Assembly: GCA_944381335.1 (NCBI GenBank)
Contig: CALWKT010000019.1
Location: 1-12,491 of the forward strand
From: an uncultured Christensenellaceae bacterium
GTDB taxonomy: Bacteria; Bacillota_A; Clostridia; Christensenellales; UBA3700
Direction: 5' to 3'
DNA length: 12,491 nucleotides
The notes beneath the pieces are model-generated. The model was given only the letters and a program-made list of their open reading frames with translations, was not told the origin of the DNA and did no database searches. This document shows positions 1 through 7,755 of this stretch, piece after piece. How positions within the stretch are numbered: position 1 is the stretch's first letter; each line of letters starts with the position of its first letter. The position numbers and the translations under genes were made by a program.

Positions 1-36
1 TGATAGAGTCCGTCATGTACAGGGTCAAAAAAGTGC

Positions 37-95
37 TTTTTCCGTGAGGCATATTAACGAATAAAACTTTTGTAATGAACACGGGCACGGAAAAA
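37..95. repeat. Short inverted repeat left of the MITE-like element
   Basis: A 10-bp inverted repeat (TTTTTCCGTG at 37-46, CACGGAAAAA at 86-95) is separated by 39 bases. The match extends to about 13 of 15 positions. No coding potential is evident in the first 120 bases. Its role is unknown; it could be part of an older repeat or a weak structured RNA. Confidence 0.3.
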
Positions 96-122
96 CAACT
101 GCGTGACAAAGCGCTTGTTTTC

Positions 123-429
123 TATACCAGACCTGAATAATACGAACAAGGTTTTAAGCGGCAACTTTCCGTAGCTACTGTGTTAAATGCCTTGCCCGTG
201 TGACGGGTGCATTGAAAGGCTTCGCATTATGCAACTCAGTTAGGGTAATAAATACGGCTTAAAACTGCACGCTACTGCAGGCAATGATTTTTAGTGAGTG
301 TTTCGGAAACCTATGGCGTAAAATAAAAACAGCTTCGCATTGTTAAGCGGGCAATGATACGCGACAGCGATCACTGTTCCCGCCACGCGGGCGCCTCAGG
401 GCTGGTTCGTATTATTCAGGTCTGGTATA
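123..429. mobile_element. MITE-like repeat with perfect 25-bp terminal inverted repeats
   Basis: The first 25 bases (123-147, beginning TATACCAGACC) are the exact reverse complement of 405-429 (ending GGTCTGGTATA). The ends therefore form a perfect terminal inverted repeat around a 307-bp body. The body has no credible ORF. It carries short hairpins, such as CCCGT/ACGGG at 195-207 and a CCCGC/GCGGG pair near 390. The first 72 bases recur at 12366-12437 with one mismatch, so this is a dispersed repeat family rather than a chance palindrome. Each end begins with TATA, which would fit TA-target insertion as in Tc1/mariner/IS630-derived MITEs; that assignment is inference. It could instead be a structured intergenic repeat with no transposase relationship. 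Confidence 0.6.
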
Positions 430-1413
430 CTTTAAGAGGGGAACAAATATCCGTCAAAAGGCAGAAACGGTTTTGTCGAAAAGATTACGACGTTACCTGA
501 ATCGCTGTTTGCATAAATACGGCTGTGCAACCGAGAAAGCGGTGCAGAAAGCGAGGTCGCATTATAAATGTGCAGTGATACCGTAAAGACGTACAGGCTC
601 GTCGGTAATCAGATTATATAATACACAAATGTCCCTTGTCAACAGAAAAATTATAACAATTAGATATATACAGAAGGCGGACACAAGATTTTGCGCAACA
701 CTATTGGTAATATATTATGGCATGGTGCGAAATAGCCCTAGCCGCAGAGCAGATGCAAAACAAAAAAGCCTGCAAGAGCGATCGGGAGATAACGTCGGGT
801 TGAGAAATTGCGCGAAATTATTTATAAAATCTTAAAAAATAGCGAAAAACAGTCGGTTCAGCACCGCTCTGACGGAAAATACGGCAAACTGTTAGTTTCC
901 TGACAAAAACAACTCCGAAAAGCGGAAAAACAGGCAAAAAATTTCGCAAGAAGGGCAAATGATCACAAAACAAGTAAAATAAATAATTTTATCAGATAGA
1001 GATACAGCTCGGTAGTTGTTTTGCAACAAAAGACAATCAGAGTCAGCATTCTTGATGAAAGTCTTTATAAACGAAACGATACGGAGTCGTGTCGGGTTTA
1101 TCTGAAAAGTAGGTCAAAGCAGGCAAAACGGTCTTTAAAGCATAACATGCAGGAAGTAATGTGACGATTATAAGAGCAAAACGCCGCGTCAAAGCGCATT
1201 CTTGCCGATATTTACGATACGATGCCGATAAAAAAAGCAGAGTTGCGACAATAAACGCAGTAACAAGCTGTCGCCTGAGAGCAAAAGCGGTGGATTAAAC
1301 GGTAATGTACGGCAAAAGCAAAAGAAAAATTACTCAAGTCGTAAGGCTGAATTACGGAAGTACTATTCTGAAACGCGTAAAAAAGCCGTTATTTATCAAA
1401 AAAGCGGGATTGC
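430..1413. other. Gene-free stretch, A-rich on the + strand
   Basis: I see no supported gene here. The one open frame from an ATG at about 629 (68 codons) has no ribosome site and no recognisable motif. The + strand is conspicuously A-rich; for example, the 60 bases from 901 hold about 31 A and 6 T. A TATAAT-like hexamer at 617-622 lacks a matching -35 box. No tRNA, rRNA or known small RNA was recognised. Confidence 0.55.
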
Positions 1414-1422
1414 TGTGGATAA
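1414..1422 (-). promoter_or_regulatory. DnaA box 1 (perfect)
   Basis: TGTGGATAA is the exact complement of the consensus TTATCCACA. It lies 12 bases left of the parS-like palindrome. Confidence 0.6.
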
Positions 1423-1433
1423 CGACATCGGAA

Positions 1434-1449
1434 AGTTTCACATGAAACA
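1434..1449. promoter_or_regulatory. parS-like site 1
   Basis: AGTTTCACATGAAACA matches the ParB/Spo0J binding site TGTTTCACGTGAAACA at 14 of 16 positions and keeps the GTTTCAC/GTGAAAC-type dyad. It lies between two perfect DnaA boxes. Such sites nucleate ParB loading for chromosome partition in Firmicutes. Confidence 0.6.
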
Positions 1450-1464
1450 CTTTTGCGCGCAGAG

Positions 1465-1473
1465 TTATCCACA
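1465..1473 (+). promoter_or_regulatory. DnaA box 2 (perfect)
   Basis: TTATCCACA matches the DnaA consensus exactly. It is in opposite orientation to box 1 and 42 bases from it. Confidence 0.6.
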
Positions 1474-1566
1474 ATGCCCGTCGGAAATGCCGCAAAAAGA
1501 GGAAAAAAGGGCAAAATGTAGAAAAATCGCAAAAATTTTAAAAAATTACCGCCTTCGGCGGATAAG

Positions 1567-1575
1567 TTATCCACG
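1567..1575 (+). promoter_or_regulatory. DnaA box 3 (one mismatch)
   Basis: TTATCCACG differs from the consensus only at the last base. It directly follows a 5-bp CCGCC/GGCGG hairpin and precedes AT-rich DNA. Confidence 0.5.
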
Positions 1576-2041
1576 ACGGAGATAAAAAATACAAAAAATC
1601 GCGGTTTTTAATAAACTCTCAAGAAAAAAGAAATTATTCGCCGCAACGCATGTTTTTACTTCACAGACGAAAACTCAAAAAAACACGCGAGAATCGCTTT
1701 GTTGCCGCATAAGATAAAACAGTATTTCTGTCGCCAACGCATACACGTCGCAAACGAAAACGGATATTATTCTGCATATTACATGTCCGAACAATACAAG
1801 CATGAATAAAGCGGCGCTTTTTTGCAGTCGAAAACAGAAATCATATCATATCGGTCGGATGCAATGTCGGTGCGGACGGATACATGATCGTGCGCGCAAC
1901 CATACGTTCGCGACTCTGCTCTTTTTGTGTTATTTGCAGCCAAGTTTTCTGTTTTTCGCCTTAACGTAAGCGTCGCGCGGGAAGCGCGACATAGTATGCG
2001 CCTGTCTTTAAGAGGGTGTCGCAGACGCTATGCGAAAAATT

Positions 2042-2070
2042 TAAAAACAAAATCGGCTTCGGAGAGCCGA
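2042..2070 (-). terminator. Rho-independent terminator on the minus strand with no gene upstream
   Basis: Read on the minus strand, the stem TCGGCT / AGCCGA (loop CTCCGA) is followed by the tract TTTTGTTTTT. The 6-bp stem is short, but hairpin plus U-tract is typical. No supported minus-strand gene lies upstream (higher coordinates), so it may end an unrecognised small RNA or be a remnant. Confidence 0.45.
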
Positions 2071-2164
2071 ATGGTTGGTGCGTCGGCATGATGCAGAGTC
2101 GACGACTATCCATTGTTGAGATATTACATTGTTTGCGTCAGATGACTGATGTCAAACGGCAATA

Positions 2165-2180
2165 AGTTTCATGTGAAACA
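2165..2180. promoter_or_regulatory. parS-like site 2
   Basis: AGTTTCATGTGAAACA matches TGTTTCACGTGAAACA at 14 of 16 positions. Its 14-base core is the exact reverse complement of the core of the site at 1434-1449, 731 bp away. That supports a shared binding protein. Confidence 0.6.
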
Positions 2181-3915
2181 AACAGATTTTGCGCCGCTAT
2201 TTCCTTGTGAAATAATTAATTTTGATCTTTCGTCGGCACAACTGCCTTTGTATGAGGTGCATACACGGCGATATTGTTGCGTTTTGTCTGATGTCAATCA
2301 GTTGTCTCTGCGCTCCGTGCGCGTTGGTTTGTTGCGACTCCATTTCCAACGGGCATACGGTTCGATGGCGAAATGCTATTGCTGTATTAATTGCGTGTTT
2401 TTGCAGACGACGCGTAAAGATCTGCAACCGCATTTGCGTAAGCTATTTTCGAGACTCCCCTTGCGTTCGGATCATATGTCAAGGTTTGGTATTTGTCGGG
2501 TCTTGCGGTGTTATTTTGCGAATAGCTGCTTCGTTGTGCCACGCATGATCTTGTCGACATGAGCAGACGTTGAGCGATCTTGCGCACGTCGCGTCGGCGC
2601 GCGCCACGCTTTTCTGCGGACTGAAGCGATCTTGTCTGAGGCGCGGTCAACGGCGGACAGGCTTTATCGTATGACGAACGTCATGTCGAGGCTCTTTGCG
2701 GGTCTTGCCTTTGCAAAAGGTAAAAAGTCGGAATCGCTGTGTCCGTGACTGTCGGCAAAACAACGGAGTACAAGCTTCGGGATGTGCGATCGGGGTTGTC
2801 GGAGTACGGGGTAAGACTTAGTTGTGCTCTGCGCAGCGTCGGACGCGTCGGTTCTTTGTATTGGGGCGGAGATGCAGATGCTCTGCTCGACTATGGTCGC
2901 CATGTCGAATATATAACCGTTAATTATCAACATCGGAACGAGCGAGGAAACGTTTAAGGGTGAATAACGATGCCTTTTGAAAGGACTGTTTTCGACCGTG
3001 TTTATTTTTTTGCAAATCATTTCGGTATCGGGACTGTTCCGCGGTCTTTTATGTTTTGCGGACGTTTTAGAGAGTGCTGCCTATGCGCTTTTGCCGTTCG
3101 GCATTCATTTTGTTGAAGTGTGTGAGGGCGCGTGCGAATCGACTGTTGCGGCGCGCATTTAAAGCGGCGAGTGTCGGCAGTGAAACGGCGATTGCAGATC
3201 GCCTTAAGAAATAAAAGGCTTTTGCGGGCACGGTTGATTGTAATGCCGGAAAAAGGAATTTATTTTGCTGATTTACGCGGCAACGGGTTTAATGGCGTAA
3301 TGTCTTGGATGAGGTCTGAGGCGCGGGCTTCTGATCGGCAATAAGCCTGCGCGCTTAAAATCACTTGCGCTGTAAGACGGTGATTTTTAATGAACGGTTA
3401 GCGCGTCGGCCGCGAATAACGTGCAGAATTTTCGGGAGGGCGTCGTTAATAAGTCGAAAGCGAGAATCTCGGCTGTTTTACAGCGTTTATGTCGACTTGC
3501 GCAAACCGTTGCGATGAAACCGCAAAACGTGTGCGAATAGAAAAACATAAAACGTCGTCGCAAGCGTAGATATGTCTGCGTTGATATTGTAAACGGTTCG
3601 TCGGTATCGAAAGTCGGAAATGCGGGCGGTCGATATGCGCAGACATTCGAGCGCTGCTCTGCCCGACTGTATCGGCGGAGACGAGGCAGGCTGCCGATCC
3701 CCGAGCGAGTGTGTAATAAAAGCATCGAATACGGCTGAAGCGGACATAGTAAAGATTTGTCGAAGTTGCTTTAATGCGCGCCGATCGCGCGGAAAGGCTT
3801 TGTCGAGACAATGCCGTGCCGTCTCGTCGGATTCGCGGCAGGGATTGCAGTCGGGAGACGCTTTCGGGTCGGAAAGCCTGACTCTTTTTTATCTCGACGT
3901 GTTGGCAAAATAAAA

Positions 3916-3931
3916 AGTTTCACGCGGAACA
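3916..3931. promoter_or_regulatory. parS-like site 3 (weaker)
   Basis: AGTTTCACGCGGAACA matches the parS consensus at 13 of 16 positions. Replacement of GTGAAACA by a GGAACA-type right half is a known kind of parS variation. It borders the AT-rich stretch that follows. Confidence 0.4.
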
Positions 3932-3950
3932 ATTTTTGTCGAAAGTCAGC

Positions 3951-4080
3951 CAATAATATGCTAAATATTAAATAATAGATATAAAACAGAATTTAATTTT
4001 CTAAAATTCGTCACAATTTTAATAACGAACGGCTATTTTTATATAGACAGAAAACGGCTGAAAAAGTCAAAACCGAAAAA
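3951..4080. other. AT-rich stretch between parS-like sites
   Basis: These bases are strongly AT-rich (runs such as AATATGCTAAATATTAAATA and TTTTTATATAGACAG) with no ORF. They lie between the parS-like site at 3916 and the split palindrome at 4090. An easily melted element is possible, but no DnaA boxes were found within it. Confidence 0.35.
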
Positions 4081-4089
4081 ATTTTTGCT

Positions 4090-4116
4090 AATGTTTCACG
4101 CATTTTGTGAAACATT
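4090..4116. repeat. Split parS-like palindrome
   Basis: Two perfect 10-base arms, AATGTTTCAC (4090-4099) and GTGAAACATT (4107-4116), are separated by 7 bases. Each arm contains the TGTTTCAC half of the parS consensus, but the halves are pushed apart by seven extra bases. It might bind ParB half-sites, be a spacer-expanded parS, or act as an RNA hairpin. There is no T-run after it, so a terminator is unlikely. Confidence 0.45.
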
Positions 4117-4974
4117 TATAAGCAATCGTTGTTGAAAACGACGGCATGGCGTATATGCTCCTCGTTGACGGCGATTTTTTTGCGACGAGACCGTGTCTGG
4201 CCGTGCTTTTGTGCTTTCGATCGTTTCGGAAATTTTCCCTTGCTTATTGCTTGTCGTGCCTTGTTTTTGCTTTGTTTGTCCGCGTTCCGCATTTTTGCAT
4301 TGAGATGATTTTCGATAATCGGTTGACTTTTTTCTGTGACTGCGCTCGTTTTTTCTGCGTGCAATGCGTCTGGTTTTTTTACGTATAAGCCGTAAGTCGT
4401 ATTCCGGATTTATGTGTCTTGCCGCTTCTCTGCCCGATGCTGCCGTCGGACGTTGGCGTGTTTTTTTGTGTAAACGGCGGGACTTTCTGCCTTGATGGCG
4501 CGAAACGCGTTCTTTTTGTCGTTTTCTGTTATTCCGGTTCAGAATATCGCAATATCTTGCGGTGTATTTCCCGATTTTTTGTGTTGTTATTTTTTCTTTT
4601 TTGCCGAGGCTTCTTTGTGTTCTGTGCCGAAGCCGAAATTGTCGTCTTTTCTGCATTTACCGACCGCCGCCGTTGCCGACCGCTATATGGCGCGTTTTTT
4701 ATTGAGCGAGGTTTTTGCGGATATGTACAAAACGGTTTTTTACGCCGTTTTTACAGCTGTCCGATGATCTGAAACCGTTTTCTGCGGTTTGATGCCGAGG
4801 CTGTTTTTTTTGTTGTAAGCGAATCGTATTTTTTTGAGGTTTTCATTGTTCGGGATAAGGCTGAGCCGTGTCTCGGGCGAGAGGTTGCGTTCTCGGCGCG
4901 GCTCGGGCGTGACGATGACGTTTTCGGAGGAGGTCTTTCGCAGGGCGGCTTTCTCGGGCAAACGCGGCATTTGC

Positions 4975-5003
4975 TTGAATATACTTTGGGAATGTGTTAT
5001 GCT
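4975..5003 (+). promoter_or_regulatory. Putative sigma-A promoter of the methyltransferase gene
   Basis: TTGAAT (4975-4980) and TATGCT (4998-5003) are spaced by exactly 17 bases. Transcription would begin near 5010 and leave a leader of about 140 bases before the start codon. No known riboswitch was recognised in the leader. Confidence 0.4.
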
Positions 5004-5149
5004 TGACTTGAAAAAAGGTGCGTTGCGGCGTATCGTCGCTCGTGAGAAAACTTAGCTCTCGGGTGCGATTTTTTTGCGGTTTTTTGCCGATATTCACGGC
5101 AAGCGCGGAAATGTATGCGGCGCGTGCTCTTAACGGTTCGGAGGTTGAA

Positions 5150-6016
5150 ATGACGGAACAGGAAAGCGCTAAGCGCGCGATAGATGCGCTGGTCGGAAAA
5201 TACAGGTTTTACGCCGTCGGAGACGGGCATTCGATTGTCAAACATATCCGCGGACTTGTGTCAAACAGCAAACCCAACCCGACGCGCCAGTACGTCGCCG
5301 AGGGGCTTTGGTTCAACAAGATGCTCGTCGACGCGGGCGCTCCGCTTCACGCGATAGTGATCTGTCCCGAAAAGGTGCGCACGCAGGAGGCGGCGAAGCT
5401 CGCCGAGGCTCTTGCCGAAAGGTGCGATCAGAGGTTTACCGTAAGCGCGAAAACATTCGAGAAGATCAGCGAGAGGGAAAAGCCCGACGGCGTGATGAGT
5501 ATAGCTTATTTTTCGCTTGCAGACGCAAAAGATATCGCGTTCGACGACAAGAGCGTGGTGCTTGTTCTGGACGGTGTGGAGATCCCCGGCAACGTGGGTA
5601 CGATGATACGCGTCGCGGACGGCGCGGGCGTCGACGCGGTGTTTATCTGCAACCGTAAGGCGAGAATGACTCATCCCAAGCTGCTTCAGGCGAGCATGGG
5701 CAGCGTGCTTAACATTCCGATCGTCGAGTTCGCTTCGGCGGACGAATGTTACGCGGCGTTGAAAGAGCGCGGCTTCGAGATCTACCTGACGGACAGCAGA
5801 GCGGAGAAGAGCTATTACGAGTATCCGTACGGCAAGAGGACGGCTTTCGTAATGGGAAGCGAAAGATACGGCATTTCGCGAGGCTGGTACGACAAAGACG
5901 TGAAGTTGTTGTCGATACCGATGTTCGGCAAATGCGATTCCCTTAACGTAGGCGTAGCGGCAACCGTGGTTTGTTACGAGGCGAGCCTGAAGAACAAGGG
6001 TTACATAAGGCGCTGA
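5150..6016 (+). CDS. TrmH/SpoU-family RNA 2'-O-methyltransferase
   Basis: This 288-residue protein is predicted to transfer a methyl group from S-adenosylmethionine to a ribose 2'-hydroxyl in rRNA or tRNA, in the cytoplasm. All three SpoU motifs are visible in the C-terminal half. Motif 1 is PGNVGTMIR (residues 146-154, with Asn148 and Arg154), motif 2 is MGSERYGIS (235-243), and motif 3 is IPM (256-258) with SLNVGVAA (264-271); these build the trefoil-knot SAM site. A GSVLNIPI segment (184-191) is also typical. Residues about 45-120 resemble the L30e-like substrate-binding domain (RQYVAEG, then PDGVMSIA). The start at 5150 is chosen because CGGAGG (5139-5144) sits five bases upstream; the frame is open further upstream but without a ribosome site. 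It has its own promoter and terminator. The exact target (RlmB-, TsnR- or TrmH-like) cannot be assigned from sequence alone. Confidence 0.92.
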   Translation: MTEQESAKRAIDALVGKYRFYAVGDGHSIVKHIRGLVSNSKPNPTRQYVAEGLWFNKMLVDAGAPLHAIVICPEKVRTQEAAKLAEALAERCDQRFTVSAKTFEKISEREKPDGVMSIAYFSLADAKDIAFDDKSVVLVLDGVEIPGNVGTMIRVADGAGVDAVFICNRKARMTHPKLLQASMGSVLNIPIVEFASADECYAALKERGFEIYLTDSRAEKSYYEYPYGKRTAFVMGSERYGISRGWYDKDVKLLSIPMFGKCDSLNVGVAATVVCYEASLKNKGYIRR

Positions 6017-6130
6017 CGGTTTCAAAGCGCTATAAGGGCGCGAAACGGGCGAAATAAGCGCAAAAATGCGGCTAAGGTCGTGTCCTTCTTTGGGAAAGGG
6101 CGGAAAGGCTCGGAATACGGCAAAATCAAA

Positions 6131-6156
6131 GGCGGAGAGAGGTCTCCGTCTTTTTT
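6131..6156 (+). terminator. Rho-independent terminator of the methyltransferase gene
   Basis: GGCGGAGA pairs with TCTCCGTC (8 bp with one G-U) across a GAGG loop and is followed by six T residues. It lies 114 bases after the stop codon. Confidence 0.8.
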
Positions 6157-7389
6157 AATGCGCAGAGCGCCGTCGGTAAAGGAAAAGGGGTGTGATAGCT
6201 TCTTTCGTTGTCGGAAAGAAAGAGGCGAGTCGCTCAGAGCGGTACGCGAAAAGGTATAGAGGCTGTCTTTCTGCGGCAATCGTATGCTAAAAGGCCGGGA
6301 AAGCAGAAAACCGCATGAGAAAGAGCGGTGCACGGTAAAAGCGAGGCAGATCGTGAAAGAAGCGACCGTATCGAAGAAAAAGCGTCGATATCCGCGTGAA
6401 AGAGGGATTTATGCGGTGAAAAGGTCTGATAAATGCCGGCGATCGGAAAAATGCGCAAAACTGCGGAGATACGCCGAAAATAAAGAGAAAAGGAACAAGA
6501 CGCCGCAAGGACTGCAAAATAGCGCGGGATAAGCCGTAAAACCGCGATAAGCGCGCCGTATCCGCAAGAACAGCGAAAAGAACAGGCAAGACGTCGGAAG
6601 GCGAGGAAAATACGCTGAGAAACGCAAAAATCGGTCGAAAGAGGAAAAGCGTGCCGTAAAAGGGAAAAGACCTCGGATAAACCTGAAAAACCCGTGTTGC
6701 ATTGCATATAGCCGAAACTAAAAGGGGAAAGAACGAATATCTGCGAAAAACCGCTTTGCAGAGGAAAACAAAGGAGAAAAGCTCTAAAAAGAGTAAAATA
6801 CGCATAATCGCGCACAATGCCGACAATTCAACAGGAAATCGGCAAAAAGAATGAGAGGCAAAGGAAAAGAGAGCAAAACAGCCGCAAAGCGCGACAAGCA
6901 GAGGAAAAGAGGGCGGAAACAGAGGAAAAGAGCACGAAAAGGGCGAAACGGCGCCGATTCTTTTCAAAACAAGCGTATTCCTCAGAAAAAACGCAAAAAA
7001 AGAGGAAAAGCCGCATTTTGCCGCGAAACGCCGATAAACAAAGCAAAATGCAGGAAAAACCCAAGAAAGCAAAGATATGCCGAGCCTTTATTAATTACGC
7101 GCAAAATAAGTATGATCGGCAAAATCGGCAGAAAAGAGGGAAAGACCTGCCATATACGGACGAAGTGCGGCAGAAATCTGCTGTGCTATATTACGCGCGT
7201 AATATTTTGAGCAAGGCATCAATAACGTTGTCAAAGCGATTTTTATGTATAAAACGGTTATTTTTTATGGCGATATAATCAGCGGTAAACCGCGAATAAT
7301 CGAATACGTGTTGCCAAAAATATCTGATTATAAATTTACGGATTAGAAATACTAATTCTATAAAATATTAATAAAACGGCAAAAATACA
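6157..7389. other. Gene-free, purine-rich tract with recurring GAGGAAAA
   Basis: I see no supported gene. The + strand is very rich in A and G, so the complementary strand has few stop codons; this yields a long minus-strand open frame (7072-6287) of low-complexity Phe/Ser/Leu/Arg sequence with no ribosome site or ATG. The octamer GAGGAAAA occurs at 6603, 6641, 6761, 6901, 6922 and 7002. The tract ends in AT-rich DNA (about 7250-7400) just beyond the yabQ stop, with small hairpins at 7282-7293 (GCGGT/ACCGC) and 7342-7356 (ATTAG/CTAAT). Confidence 0.5.
7188..7205. repeat. Perfect 18-bp palindrome
   Basis: ATATTACGCGCGTAATAT is its own reverse complement. A partial copy of its half (ATTACGCGC) occurs about 95 bases to the left, at 7095-7103. 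No gene begins nearby on either side, so an operator role is not obvious. It may be a protein-binding dyad. Confidence 0.4.
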
Positions 7390-7755
7390 TTATTTTAGAA
7401 TATATTTGACTAAAAATTCACCGATACGGGTATTTGCGAAGCGTAAAATGACTTTTTTTGCCGCGGATAAGCGGGGGGATAGAAATTTTGAAATACATAT
7501 ATAAGAAATAACGCAAAAAACCGTCGTCGGCAGGGCAAAAAACAGCCTGAAATTGCCTCCCGACAGGGTAAGCACGACCAGCCAGACCAACGCTCCCGCT
7601 CCCGAAATTACAGCAAATTCGGCTAGAAAACGCAACATCGGACGTCCGTCGATACAGTTGTCCGCAAAGTTTATGACAGCGAGTGCGCCCCCCGAAGCCG
7701 CGCCTATTGCGGAAAGAGAGGCGAGGATCGCAAACTGTGCGCCGGCGTCCGTCAT
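7390..7755 (-). CDS. yabQ: YabQ-like spore cortex membrane protein
   Basis: This 121-residue protein is predicted to be an integral membrane protein with three hydrophobic spans (about 8-28, 43-64 and 70-92) and a basic C-terminal tail. YabQ is a mother-cell protein of the forespore outer membrane needed for cortex formation in B. subtilis. The match rests on the GGALAVINFAD stretch in span 1 (family: G...G...D), the GNFRLFF segment (67-73; family: G.lR.y) and its position directly after yabP. The start ATG overlaps the yabP stop in an ATGA junction (4 bp), indicating translational coupling. It is shorter than B. subtilis YabQ, but clostridial versions are often this size. A generic small membrane protein is the alternative. 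No terminator is clear downstream. Confidence 0.65.
   Translation of the reverse strand: MTDAGAQFAILASLSAIGAASGGALAVINFADNCIDGRPMLRFLAEFAVISGAGALVWLVVLTLSGGNFRLFFALPTTVFCVISYICISKFLSPRLSAAKKVILRFANTRIGEFLVKYILK

Larger units (their letters stand above)
1414..1650. other. Candidate DnaA-binding replication-origin segment
   Basis: Three DnaA boxes lie within 162 bp: TGTGGATAA at 1414-1422, TTATCCACA at 1465-1473 and TTATCCACG at 1567-1575. A parS-like palindrome sits between the first two. Between the second and third boxes, and again after the third, the DNA is very AT-rich (about 1500-1548 and 1584-1650), as expected of an unwinding element. A small CCGCC/GGCGG hairpin (1549-1561) lies just before the third box. 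In Firmicutes the origin usually flanks dnaA; no dnaA, dnaN or rpmH is present here, so this would be a detached or secondary origin. It could alternatively be a DnaA-titration cluster such as DatA/DARS-type sites, or a coincidence of a few boxes. Confidence 0.45.
1576..4974. other. Long gene-free block, T-rich on the + strand from about 2150
   Basis: No frame on either strand looks like a real gene. The longest open frames (for example 4656-4096 on the minus strand, about 186 codons) are low-complexity Lys/Arg/Gln-rich strings that simply reflect a T/G-rich + strand, and they lack ribosome sites. From about 2150 to 5000 the + strand is strongly T-rich; the 60 bases from 4321 hold about 29 T and 4 A. 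Local structures include a GC-rich perfect hairpin GTCGCGC/GCGCGAC (1972-1990), a GGCGCGCGCC palindrome (2596-2605), a weak AAAATCAC/GTGATTTT hairpin (3357-3387) and an AAAACGG/CCGTTTT hairpin (4729-4751). Three parS-like sites also fall here. The block could be decayed sequence, a partition region or an uncharacterised long RNA. Confidence 0.55.

Noticed and set aside
629..835. 68-codon open frame on the + strand
   Set aside because: ATG without a Shine-Dalgarno sequence, and no similarity I recognise.
2149..2562. Overlapping open frames of 80-137 codons on both strands
   Set aside because: They overlap one another in several frames, are Cys/Arg-rich and lack ribosome sites or recognisable motifs. 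One would read through a parS-like site.
4096..4656. Minus-strand open frame of about 186 codons rich in Lys, Arg and Gln
   Set aside because: Low-complexity composition follows from the T/G-rich + strand, with no ribosome site, no domain pattern, and overlapping open frames on the other strand.
1..5000. tRNA, tmRNA, SRP RNA or RNase P RNA in the gene-free left half
   Set aside because: I looked for T-loop (GGTTCGA-type), tmRNA, SRP and RNase P signature sequences and found no convincing set in a foldable context.
5261..6025. 254-codon minus-strand open frame opposite the methyltransferase gene
   Set aside because: It is the antisense of a strongly supported coding gene and shows no protein-family features.
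6287..7072. Minus-strand open frame of about 261 codons resembling a Phe/Ser/Leu-rich membrane protein
   Set aside because: The pyrimidine-rich strand has few stop codons by composition. It begins at a non-ATG codon, has no ribosome site, and has an irregular Arg/Cys distribution unlike real membrane helices.
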